This document shows positions 1 to 7,389 of a stretch of 41,776 nt of DNA, one piece after another. Both the position numbers and the translations under genes were made by a program. The notes below the pieces were generated by a model, which had not been told where the DNA came from, searched no databases, and worked only from the letters and a program-made list of their open reading frames with translations. Position 1 is the first letter of the stretch. Each line of letters opens with the position of its first letter. The stretch lies in assembly GCA_024691565.1 (NCBI GenBank), contig JAILNN010000128.1, forward strand, positions 1 to 41,776, given 5' to 3'. The DNA comes from Lachnospiraceae bacterium. Its GTDB lineage: Bacteria; Bacillota; Clostridia; Lachnospirales; Lachnospiraceae.

Positions 1-209
1 GTCAAGACTCGCTCGCGAGTCTTGCGCGCCGTGATTCAAAGAGATGTTTTACATCTCTTGGCTGCATTCAGCAGACAAATTCCTGTCCGAATCCGTGCGC
101 ATCCTCGCGGAGCGTTTAACTCAGTCGGAGCTTGTACCCCGACTGAGTATAGTTTGTCATAACCCCCACCTACGCTAACGCTTAGAGGTGGGGGATTTCT
201 CCGACTGAG
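1..209 (+). other. Structured non-coding block, probable end of an IS200/IS605-type element or guide-type RNA
   Basis: No protein gene fits here and the base composition is visibly more GC-rich than the flanking genes. The block is almost entirely inverted repeats: CAAGACTCG 3-11 with CGAGTCTTG 16-24; an outer stem GCGC 26-29/97-100 and GATTC 33-37/GAATC 89-93 enclosing AAGAGATG 39-46/CATCTCTT 52-59, CTGC 62-65/GCAG 71-74 and a short ACA/TGT stem 75-77/84-86; ACTCAGTCGG 119-128/CCGACTGAGT 139-148; and CCCCCACCT 163-171/AGGTGGGGG 186-194. A last segment, CTCCGACTGAG 199-209, is complementary to 120-130 and ends directly beside the miaB stop codon. Terminal hairpins of this kind, abutting a host gene, are typical of IS200/IS605 (tnpB) right ends, whose transcript forms an omegaRNA. 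The element type is my inference because its protein gene would lie left of the window. The strand is likewise inferred. Confidence 0.45.
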
Positions 210-1784
210 CTAAACTCTTTCACCAATATAATAAAAGCCTTTATTTTCAACAAGCTTAACAGAAACAATCTCTCCAATTAAACTTGCATCCCCCTTAAAA
301 TGTACAAGATAATTCTTCTCAGTCCTTCCCGTAACAAACGTTTCATCATGAGAATCAATATCTTCAACTAAAACATCCTGTACCTTTCCTAAGTCCTCAG
401 CTGTCTTCTTAACACTAATATCATTAACAAGTTCTAATAAACTTTGGAAGTGCCTTGTAACAGTCTCTTCATCAATCTGATCTTCCATAACTGCCGCAGG
501 GGTTCCGCTTCTTTTACTATATTGGAAGGTAAATACACTATTGTATTCACACTCTTTAACCACCTCAAGGGTTTCATTAAAGTCCTCTTCCGTCTCTCCA
601 GGAAATCCAACAATGATATCCGTAGAAAGAGCAATATCCGGAATTTTCGCCTTAATCTTATGAACCAAATTCAAATAATCTTCCTTGGTATAACAACGAT
701 TCATCTTCTTTAAAAGCTTTGTCGAACCACTTTGTACTGGCAAATGAAGGTAATTACAAACCTTCTTACATTCAGCCATAGCATCAATTAAATCATCAGA
801 CAAATCCTTTGGATGTGAAGTCATAAATCGAATTCTTTCAATACCATCAATCTTATCTACCATTCGAATTAGTTCAGCAAAAGAAATTGGATTTTCAAGC
901 TTCTTACCATATGAATTAACATTTTGACCAAGAAGCATAATCTCCTTTACACCATCTTTTGCAAGGCTTTCTACCTCTGCAATAATATCCTCTGGCTTAC
1001 GACTAATCTCTCTACCTCTAACATAAGGCACAATACAATAAGTACAGAAATTATCGCAACCAAACATTATATTAACACCACTCTTAAAGCTATACTTTCT
1101 TTCCTTAGGTAGCTCTTCAACGATGTTTTCATATTTATCAAGAATCTCAATCTGTAATTTATGTTTCTTTTTATGTTTTTTATCAGTTTTTTGAACCTGA
1201 TTTTCATGTCCCTTCTCAATATAAGAAGTATCAACTGTAGTATTTTGATAATTTTCTCCTTCTTTAATTGAGTTTACAATATCCAAAAGCTTTCCAGCTA
1301 AAAGCTCAGAAAAAGCATAAATATTATAGGTACCAAAAATGATATCAACATTTCTATAACTCTTTTTAATCTTATCAACAACCTGCTCTTCCTGCATCAT
1401 ACAGCCACAAAGAGCTATAATCATATTAGGATTATTTTCTTTAAATCTCTTAAGCCTTCCAAGTCTTCCATAAACCTTAAGATTTGCATTTTCACGCACA
1501 GTACAGGTATTATAAATCACCAAATCTGCATTTTCATCTTCAGTTGGTTTAAAACCAGCAATTTTTAAAATACCAAGAATCTTTTCAGAATCTCTTGCAT
1601 TCATCTGACAACCAAAGGTAACTACACATGCGGTAAAATCTCTATTTTCAAGTTCTCGCCTTTCATCAATAAGGCTTTTTAATTGCTTTATATACCAATA
1701 CTGTCTATCAGGCTCTGTGTCAGGTGGATTCATACTCACATCCTGTCTCATCACAGCCTCATAGATTTCATTATAATTATACAT
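210..1784 (-). CDS. miaB: tRNA-2-methylthio-N6-dimethylallyladenosine synthase MiaB
   Basis: Radical SAM methylthiotransferase that adds the methylthio group to i6A37 of tRNAs reading UNN codons. The N-terminal UPF0004 domain has its three cluster-binding cysteines at C59 (FGCQMNARDSE), C94 (NTCTV) and C128 (CGCM). The radical SAM triad CDNFCTYC is at C243, C247 and C250, followed by VPYVRGRE. A TRAM-like RNA-binding region forms the C-terminus. At 524 residues it is longer than usual (about 440-510). It has an N-terminal extension of about 45 residues and a lysine/histidine-rich insertion around 170-225 (with KKHKKKHK) between the two catalytic domains. AGGAG stands 9-10 bases before the ATG. 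It is the last gene after trkH, with a 45-base gap, and its TAG stop touches the hairpin block at 1-209. Confidence 0.95.
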   Translation of the reverse strand: MYNYNEIYEAVMRQDVSMNPPDTEPDRQYWYIKQLKSLIDERRELENRDFTACVVTFGCQMNARDSEKILGILKIAGFKPTEDENADLVIYNTCTVRENANLKVYGRLGRLKRFKENNPNMIIALCGCMMQEEQVVDKIKKSYRNVDIIFGTYNIYAFSELLAGKLLDIVNSIKEGENYQNTTVDTSYIEKGHENQVQKTDKKHKKKHKLQIEILDKYENIVEELPKERKYSFKSGVNIMFGCDNFCTYCIVPYVRGREISRKPEDIIAEVESLAKDGVKEIMLLGQNVNSYGKKLENPISFAELIRMVDKIDGIERIRFMTSHPKDLSDDLIDAMAECKKVCNYLHLPVQSGSTKLLKKMNRCYTKEDYLNLVHKIKAKIPDIALSTDIIVGFPGETEEDFNETLEVVKECEYNSVFTFQYSKRSGTPAAVMEDQIDEETVTRHFQSLLELVNDISVKKTAEDLGKVQDVLVEDIDSHDETFVTGRTEKNYLVHFKGDASLIGEIVSVKLVENKGFYYIGERV

Positions 1785-1829
1785 ATAAATGTTTCTCCTA
1801 ATATTCCTTTGTATTTAATTATATCATAA

Positions 1830-3269
1830 TTAGAATTTTTTCCACGCTCTTGGAACAAATAGCATAAGAATCGGGAAAATTTCAAGTCTACCAGCAAGCA
1901 TATCAATTGTTAAAACTATCTTTGCAGGAATTGAATAATGAGAAAAGTTACATGTAGGTCCAACTTCCTCAAGACCTGGTCCGATATTATTAATGGCCGA
2001 TGTTACAGCAGTAAAATTACTTGTAAATGAATAATTATCGACCGATACAAGAAGAAAGGAAATAATAAAAAATGAAATATAGGTCATAACAAATACATTA
2101 ATTGACCTAAGAACATTATGTTCAACAACCTTTCCCTCATATCTGATTTTTTCAATATTATTAGGATAAAGGAAGGCATGAACCTCCTTTAAAACTGTCT
2201 TAAGCATAATGAAGCATCTTGATACCTTAATACCACCACCAGTACTTCCAGCACAGGCTCCGATAAACATTATTGTTACCAAAATAGCCTTTGCAAGCTG
2301 TGGCCAAGTATCAAAATCTGCTGTTGCAAAACCAGTTGTCGTAATAATAGATGCAACAGTAAAGAAAATATCCTTTAATGCAAGCCATGCATCCTTATAA
2401 ATTCCATGAACACTTGCAAAAATCACAATAATTGCAACAACAATTACAGTAAGATAATTTCTTAATTCCTCACATTTAACAGCCTCTTTTATCTTCTTAT
2501 TCCAAAGTAAAAAGTAAACATTAAAGTTGACTCCAAATAGAATCATAAAAATTCCAATGATAACCTGATGAATTATTTTATAGGACGCAATGCTATCATT
2601 TCTAATTCCGAAACCACCTGTTCCAGCCGTACCAAACGAAAGGCAAAGCGAATCAAAAAATGGCATACCTGTTATCAAAAGAAGAAGGATTTCTATTATT
2701 GTCAGTGAAATATACATAATATAGAGCATTTTAGCAGTTGACTGAACCTTAGGAACCAACTTACCAACCTTAGGTCCCGGACTTTCTGCCTTCATAATGC
2801 TCATATAATTACTACCTGTCAAAGGGAATACTGCCAAAACAAAAACAAGAATTCCCATACCACCAATCCAATGAGTAAAACTTCTCCAAAATAGGATTGA
2901 CTTCGGAAGAGCCTCAACATCATTCAAAATCGAAGCTCCCGTCGTTGTGAAACCTGAAACTGTTTCAAAAATAGCATCTACTGGACTCTTAATACTTTCA
3001 GTAACAATAAAAGGAATTGAACCTATAAGACTAATGACAATCCAACTAATAGAAACAAGAATCAAACCTTCTTTAGCGTAAATACGTGTATTCTTGGGTT
3101 TCTTCATCCTAACCAAAAACCCAATGGCTAAGGCAATTAAACCAGAAATCAAGAATCCAATCGTCGCCTTTTCCCCATATATAATTCCTACTATCATAGG
3201 TAACATCATAAGTGCGCCGCAGAGTAACATAAGCCAACCTACGATGTATCTAACCATAGAAAAATTCAT
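1830..3269 (-). CDS. trkH: Trk-type potassium channel/transporter subunit TrkH
   Basis: Membrane pore subunit of a Trk K+ uptake system, built of four M1-P-M2 repeats. The four selectivity-filter loops are visible: TTTGAS near 108-113, GTGGFG at 216-221, TTTGFAT near 310-316 and NNIGPG at 427-432. GACAGSTGGGIKVSR near 337-351 is the typical TrkH segment after the third pore. Its 479 residues are usual for the family. It lies 14 bases after trkA and has GAGGT before its ATG, so it is co-transcribed with the RCK subunit that gates it. A second K+ transporter pair, ktrA-ktrB, occurs near 34-36 kb. Ion choice (K+ only, or K+ and Na+) cannot be told from the filter alone. Confidence 0.95.
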   Translation of the reverse strand: MNFSMVRYIVGWLMLLCGALMMLPMIVGIIYGEKATIGFLISGLIALAIGFLVRMKKPKNTRIYAKEGLILVSISWIVISLIGSIPFIVTESIKSPVDAIFETVSGFTTTGASILNDVEALPKSILFWRSFTHWIGGMGILVFVLAVFPLTGSNYMSIMKAESPGPKVGKLVPKVQSTAKMLYIMYISLTIIEILLLLITGMPFFDSLCLSFGTAGTGGFGIRNDSIASYKIIHQVIIGIFMILFGVNFNVYFLLWNKKIKEAVKCEELRNYLTVIVVAIIVIFASVHGIYKDAWLALKDIFFTVASIITTTGFATADFDTWPQLAKAILVTIMFIGACAGSTGGGIKVSRCFIMLKTVLKEVHAFLYPNNIEKIRYEGKVVEHNVLRSINVFVMTYISFFIISFLLVSVDNYSFTSNFTAVTSAINNIGPGLEEVGPTCNFSHYSIPAKIVLTIDMLAGRLEIFPILMLFVPRAWKKF

Positions 3270-3283
3270 TTTATTACCTCATG

Positions 3284-4642
3284 TTATTGATCAATTATGT
3301 CGTCGATTTCATCCAAGCCCTTTTGCGTAGTAACGATAATAACGCTATCTCCAACTTCAATAGTGCTATCACCAAAAGGAATTATATATTTATCACCTCT
3401 GGTTATATAGCAAATCAAAAGAGAAGGCTTAAGTTTTAGATTCATAATAGGAACTCCAACTACCTTAGATTTTTCCTTTATAATAAACTCTTCTGCTTCT
3501 ACTCTACCATCAATCAAGCGGTACAGTGTTTCCACATTACTATTTAGAGAATCGTTCATAGCTCTAACATGCTGAATAATATAGTTTGCAGCGGTTTTAC
3601 TAGGCGAAATAACACTTCCTGCTTCTAAATCATCTGCCATATTTTCAATCGATAAACGATTAACCTTAGAAATAATCTTAGCAGTTGAGTGTTTCTTCGC
3701 AAGAAGGGCTAAGAAAACATTCTCTTCATCAATATTTGTAAGTGCAGCAAATCCATCAACATCTTCTAAGCCTTCACTTAGAACCTGATCAAAATCAGCT
3801 GCATCTCCATTAACAATAACAGCATTAGGAAGGAACTCACTCAAAAACTCACATCTTTGCTTATCTTTTTCCATAATATGGACATTAAGTCCAGCCTCAG
3901 TTAGTTTACGAGTCAAATAAACTGAAATTGTTCCACCACCTGCAATCAATACATTCTTAATCTGTTTACTTCTAATACCAATCTTCTTAAAGAATTTCTG
4001 AGTATCCTTAGCAGCAGCAAGAAAGTAAACAATATCCCCTTTACGAATATAGGTTGTACCAGAAGCAATAATAATCTCATCGCTTCTTTCAATAGCACAA
4101 ACCATTATATTACACTTAAGAATATTCTTAATATCCATAACCTGCATATTTTGAATTGAATATTCTTCCTTAACCTTAAAATTAAGAAGCTCAATCTTAC
4201 CTTTAGCAAAGGAATCAACCTTAATTGCAGTTGGAAATCTTAAAAGCCTTGACATTTCAATAGCTGAAGCAAATTCAGGATTTATAATCATCGAAATACC
4301 AAGTTTTTCCTTAAAAATATTCTGCTGTCTAGAATATAGTGGTTCACGAACTCTGGCAATCGTATGGCAATTCTCATTCTGCATAGCAAGTACACAACAA
4401 AGCAAATTAAGTTCATCTTGTCCCGTTACTGCAATAAGTAAGTCCGCCTCATCAATTCCAGCCTCAACTAAGACACCGTAGTCAGTACCATTACCGACAA
4501 CACCCATGATATCAAAGGTTGAAGTAGCCTCATCAATTTTATGAGCATTGTTATCAACTACCACAATATCATGATTCTCATCTCTTAATTGTTGAGCAAT
4601 GGAATTACCAATCTTGCCACAACCAACAATAATTATTTTCAT
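3284..4642 (-). CDS. trkA: Trk system regulatory subunit TrkA (double RCK protein)
   Basis: Cytoplasmic nucleotide-binding subunit that gates TrkH. Two RCK_N Rossmann folds are visible. The first has GCGKIG at 7-12 with an acidic residue D30 at the end of the second strand. The second has AGGGTIS near 234-240 with E258. Each is followed by an RCK_C/TrkA_C domain (about 140-215 and 370-452). The 452-residue length is normal for the double-RCK TrkA type, unlike the 216-residue single-RCK KtrA elsewhere in this window. Its ATG overlaps the stop of the upstream small membrane protein gene (ATGA overlap), and trkH follows 14 bases downstream. Translational coupling of all three is therefore likely. 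Confidence 0.95.
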   Translation of the reverse strand: MKIIIVGCGKIGNSIAQQLRDENHDIVVVDNNAHKIDEATSTFDIMGVVGNGTDYGVLVEAGIDEADLLIAVTGQDELNLLCCVLAMQNENCHTIARVREPLYSRQQNIFKEKLGISMIINPEFASAIEMSRLLRFPTAIKVDSFAKGKIELLNFKVKEEYSIQNMQVMDIKNILKCNIMVCAIERSDEIIIASGTTYIRKGDIVYFLAAAKDTQKFFKKIGIRSKQIKNVLIAGGGTISVYLTRKLTEAGLNVHIMEKDKQRCEFLSEFLPNAVIVNGDAADFDQVLSEGLEDVDGFAALTNIDEENVFLALLAKKHSTAKIISKVNRLSIENMADDLEAGSVISPSKTAANYIIQHVRAMNDSLNSNVETLYRLIDGRVEAEEFIIKEKSKVVGVPIMNLKLKPSLLICYITRGDKYIIPFGDSTIEVGDSVIIVTTQKGLDEIDDIIDQ

Positions 4643-5025
4643 TTGTCTTTCTCCCCATAAAGGATTTCATCCCATTCATCCTTCTTAGAATCCTTAGAAT
4701 TTTTAGGATTTTCTTCCTTCTCCAAAGCATTACTATCTGAGTCTCCAAAAGACTCATCCTTCTCATCATTACCAGATATCTTAGCATAAGATGAAAGTGA
4801 ACTATTATTAAATGCATCCTCTAGTTCATCATCATCCATATTTCCCAAAGCATTAAGAATATCCTTAGTTTTTACAGATATAACAATATATCCAACCCAT
4901 AATACAATTGTAAGAATAGTTAATAATACATTTCCCTTAGAAGTATAACTATTAAACGCAAAAATAACTGTAACTGCCAATAAAACAACGCTGTAAATCA
5001 ACTTAAAAATGAAGAATTTTTTCAT
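4639..5025 (-). CDS. Small membrane protein of unknown function with acidic tail
   Basis: I do not recognise this family. The 128-residue product begins MKKFFIFKLIYS and has two hydrophobic segments at about 7-21 and 29-50. A hydrophilic C-terminal half follows, rich in D, E, S, N and K, with no cysteines or catalytic-looking motif. I chose the ATG at 5025 because CGAGGA stands six bases before it; an in-frame ATG seven codons upstream has no good ribosome site. The stop overlaps the trkA start, so it is the first gene of the run leading to trkA, trkH and miaB. A role connected with the Trk transporter is suggested only by position. Confidence 0.75.
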   Translation of the reverse strand: MKKFFIFKLIYSVVLLAVTVIFAFNSYTSKGNVLLTILTIVLWVGYIVISVKTKDILNALGNMDDDELEDAFNNSSLSSYAKISGNDEKDESFGDSDSNALEKEENPKNSKDSKKDEWDEILYGEKDK

Positions 5026-5114
5026 ATAGTCCTCGTATTCTATCAAAAATTTCTACTAAATTAAATAAAAATCAATAATAATTAGTTAAAATTAAAACTC
5101 AAATATACCGAAAT

Positions 5115-5146
5115 CGAGTAGGGAAGACTTTTACCTCCCCTACTCG
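5115..5146 (-). terminator. Hairpin after lepB, probable terminator
   Basis: Inverted repeat with arms of about 12 bases (CGAGTAGGG at 5115-5123 pairing with CCCTACTCG at 5138-5146, extended inward with one mismatch), 14 bases beyond the lepB stop. No clear U-run follows on the minus strand, so termination efficiency is uncertain. It separates the lepB group from the small-membrane/trkA group. Confidence 0.5.
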
Positions 5147-5160
5147 TAGTAAGCACTGAA

Positions 5161-5895
5161 CTATTTAATTTTACCAAATCTGTTAAATGGATATATTCTG
5201 AAAATTACGACACCGCCAATATTTTTCTTTTTGACGACACCAACTTCAGTATATCTACTATCCATACTGATTTTTCTATTATCTCCGAGAACAAAGAATT
5301 CATCCTCGCCTAATTCAACCGGATCGGCTGCAATTCCCTCATAGGTAATCTCATTCTTACCATAGTCCTCTTCTAATACCTTACCGTTAATATAGATTTT
5401 ACCGTCACTAATTTGAATAGTCTCTCCAGGTAAACCAATTACTCTTTTAATATAATAGTCATCATTCTGCTCTGGATGCGGATAGAAGACAATTACATCA
5501 AATCTGTCAGGATCTGAAAAATGCTTAGATACCTTTTCAACAAACAAACTATCGTTGTTATAGTAATTATTAAGCATTGAATCACCATCAACAACCGTTC
5601 TTTGTAAAATATATTCAGGTACAATCTTAATACAGAAAATAAAGATAACAATATAGATAGCAATCTCAATAACAACACTTACAGGATTTACTTTATCATT
5701 TTCTTTATCTTCATCTTTTTTTTCATCAACTTCATCTTCAGAATCACTTACCTCTGAAACTTCTGTATCATTATTAACACTAGATTCTTTTTCATCTAAA
5801 TCTTCAATTTCAGATTTATCAGTATTAGATTCTTCAAGACTTGAATTTTCAACATTTAACTCTTCAACGTCTAAATCCTCATTGTTCTTTGCCAT
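5161..5895 (-). CDS. lepB: Signal peptidase I with long acidic N-terminal extension
   Basis: Membrane-bound serine protease that removes signal peptides from exported proteins. One transmembrane helix lies at about 72-92. The S26 catalytic dyad is clear: Ser106 in GDSM and Lys150 in YIKRVIGLPGE. The conserved boxes GDNR (205-208) and SMDSR (210-214) are present. Some 70 residues precede the membrane segment and are mostly E, D, S, N and K, which is much longer than the short cytoplasmic tail of typical Gram-positive SipS/LepB. GGAGG lies nine bases before the ATG. The gene is the last in remA-gmk-rpoZ-lepB order, 40 bases after rpoZ, and is followed by a hairpin. Confidence 0.95.
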   Translation of the reverse strand: MAKNNEDLDVEELNVENSSLEESNTDKSEIEDLDEKESSVNNDTEVSEVSDSEDEVDEKKDEDKENDKVNPVSVVIEIAIYIVIFIFCIKIVPEYILQRTVVDGDSMLNNYYNNDSLFVEKVSKHFSDPDRFDVIVFYPHPEQNDDYYIKRVIGLPGETIQISDGKIYINGKVLEEDYGKNEITYEGIAADPVELGEDEFFVLGDNRKISMDSRYTEVGVVKKKNIGGVVIFRIYPFNRFGKIK

Positions 5896-5935
5896 AATTA
5901 TAAGGCCTCCAATTGTTATTTTAAATTACTCAGAT

Positions 5936-6358
5936 TTAAAACTCTTTAATCACAGGAATATTTTCTGTATCGGTATAGCCTTTATTATCATCATAAGAAC
6001 TATTATTTGTATAATCTTTATCTGATGAACTGCCATCCATTGAGAACTCTTCAGCAAGTTTTTCGATTCTAGCCTTCTCAGCTTCCTCTTCATCAAGCTT
6101 AGTAAGTTCTTTTTCAAGCTCCTCATATTCCTCATCATTCAAAATTCTGATTTTTGACTGATTTAATTCCTCAACAGCAACTGATAATGGCTTAGGACAA
6201 TCTGTCTTAGCAAGTGGATCAGCACCATCAATAAGCTGACGAGCTCTTTTAGATGTTGCAAGGACGATTGAATATCTACTATTAACTACAGGAGCCTCTC
6301 CCTCTTCAACCTCGCTATTAACCTTTGCCATAAGATCTGAATAAGATGGATGTAACAT
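5936..6358 (-). CDS. rpoZ: RNA polymerase omega subunit
   Basis: Small RNA polymerase subunit that helps assemble and stabilise the beta-prime subunit. The N-terminal part has the family pattern MLHPSYSDLMAKVN and SRYSIVLATSKRARQL, followed by the usual short helix region up to about 80. The remaining ~60 residues are an acidic, asparagine/aspartate-rich tail, so the 140-residue protein is about twice the length of B. subtilis omega. I placed the start at the ATG at 6358 because AAGAGGT lies seven bases upstream; an ATG eleven codons earlier lacks a ribosome site. It lies directly between gmk and lepB, and the gmk-rpoZ pair is conserved in Firmicutes. Confidence 0.93.
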   Translation of the reverse strand: MLHPSYSDLMAKVNSEVEEGEAPVVNSRYSIVLATSKRARQLIDGADPLAKTDCPKPLSVAVEELNQSKIRILNDEEYEELEKELTKLDEEEAEKARIEKLAEEFSMDGSSSDKDYTNNSSYDDNKGYTDTENIPVIKEF

Positions 6359-6427
6359 TTTTTTACCTCTTTTCGTAATATTTAATATCATGGATATAAT
6401 CCAAAATTATAATACAAACTAATAAAT

Positions 6428-7060
6428 TCATTTAACTGAATTGAAATCGTTTGTGATACACTCAATAAGCTCTAAAGACTTATCTTTTCTAAAACTTTGA
6501 GCGTAAATTATATTATACACATCTTCCACACATTTTTCAAGTTTTTCATTAATAACAATGTAATCATATTTCCCCATAAAGCTACATTCTTCTTTAGCCC
6601 TATTGAGTCTATCCTTAATTTTATCCTCAGTTTCAGTACCCCTCTTCCTAAGTCTTCTTTCAAGTTCATTAAAACTCTGAGGAGTAATGAAAACAGTAAT
6701 TGCGTCAGGAAACTTTTCTTTAATCTTCATAGCACCCTGCATCTCAATTTCAAGGATAACATTATTTCCCTTATCTAACTGCTCTAAAACATATGCCTTA
6801 GGAGTACCATAATAATTACCTACATATGATGCATATTCAATTAATGCATCCTCTTCAATCATTTTTTCAAATTCTTCCTTAGTCTTAAAGAAATAGCTAA
6901 CACCATCAACATCGCCTTCTCTAGGCGCTCTAGTAGTTGCTGATATCGAAAGACTGAAATTATCTTTTTTAATCAATTCATTAACAACAGTACCTTTTCC
7001 AGCACCGGAAAATCCTGAAATAATAACTAAGGTTCCTTTTTTAGATGAATTTAATTCCAT
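6428..7060 (-). CDS. gmk: Guanylate kinase
   Basis: Phosphorylates GMP to GDP with ATP, an essential step in guanine nucleotide supply. The P-loop GFSGAGKGT is at 16-24. The GMP-binding region has SISATTRAPREGDVDGVSYFF, with the expected arginines and a Y/F pair, and LIEYASYVGNYYGTP follows. The lid RLRKRGTETEDKIKDRL is near 133-150. The 210-residue length is normal. GAGG stands eight bases before the ATG. It follows remA after a 10-base gap and precedes rpoZ, matching the conserved remA-gmk-rpoZ order of Firmicutes. Confidence 0.97.
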   Translation of the reverse strand: MELNSSKKGTLVIISGFSGAGKGTVVNELIKKDNFSLSISATTRAPREGDVDGVSYFFKTKEEFEKMIEEDALIEYASYVGNYYGTPKAYVLEQLDKGNNVILEIEMQGAMKIKEKFPDAITVFITPQSFNELERRLRKRGTETEDKIKDRLNRAKEECSFMGKYDYIVINEKLEKCVEDVYNIIYAQSFRKDKSLELIECITNDFNSVK

Positions 7061-7070
7061 AAAACATTCC

Positions 7071-7304
7071 TCACACTGATATAAATCTATTTTGAATGGT
7101 TTCTGTAGTTAGAGCAGACAAAATAACATGACCACTCGTCATCACAATAACCGACTTTGTTTTCTTTCCACATGTAGCATCAATAGCTAACCCACTGTCT
7201 TTAGCAGCCTGCACCATTCTTCTAATAGGCGCAGAATCATTTCTAGCAATAGAAATCACCTTATCCGAATTTATATAGTTATCAAATCCGACACTAACAA
7301 GCAT
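7071..7304 (-). CDS. remA: RemA-type DNA-binding regulator (DUF370)
   Basis: Short 77-residue protein matching the RemA/YlzA family (DUF370). It has the pattern INSDKVISIARNDSAPIRRMVQ, the DATCGKKTKSVIVM segment and GHVILSAL. In Bacillus subtilis RemA is an activator of biofilm matrix and osmoprotection genes; whether it does this here is unknown. It begins a remA-gmk-rpoZ-lepB run. The yicC/yloC gene that usually precedes remA is absent; instead the butyrate operon ends only about 85 bases upstream. The ribosome site is AAAGGT, seven bases before ATG. Family assignment is firm by pattern; biological role is inferred from B. subtilis. Confidence 0.88.
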   Translation of the reverse strand: MLVSVGFDNYINSDKVISIARNDSAPIRRMVQAAKDSGLAIDATCGKKTKSVIVMTSGHVILSALTTETIQNRFISV

Positions 7305-7323
7305 ATAAATACCTTTCTCTTAT

Positions 7324-7358
7324 AAAAGGTCTCCGCGCGACAAACGCATCGGAGACCT
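7324..7358 (-). terminator. Intrinsic terminator after the butyrate operon
   Basis: AGGTCTCCG (7327-7335) pairs perfectly with CGGAGACCT (7350-7358) and is followed on the minus strand by TTTTAT. It lies about 30 bases after the etfA stop and only about 20 bases before remA. Confidence 0.7.
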
Positions 7359-7389
7359 CGATAATTTTTCAAAATATAATAGCTAATAA

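Noticed and set aside
1-34. C-terminal coding remnant of a transposase at the left edge
   Set aside because: Too short to translate meaningfully and occupied by a perfect nine-pair hairpin, so no coding call was made.
444-713. Plus-strand open frames inside miaB, and similar ones inside trkH, gmk, bcd, thl and htpG
   Set aside because: They lie wholly within well-supported genes on the other strand or frame, have no ribosome site, and show no recognisable domain.
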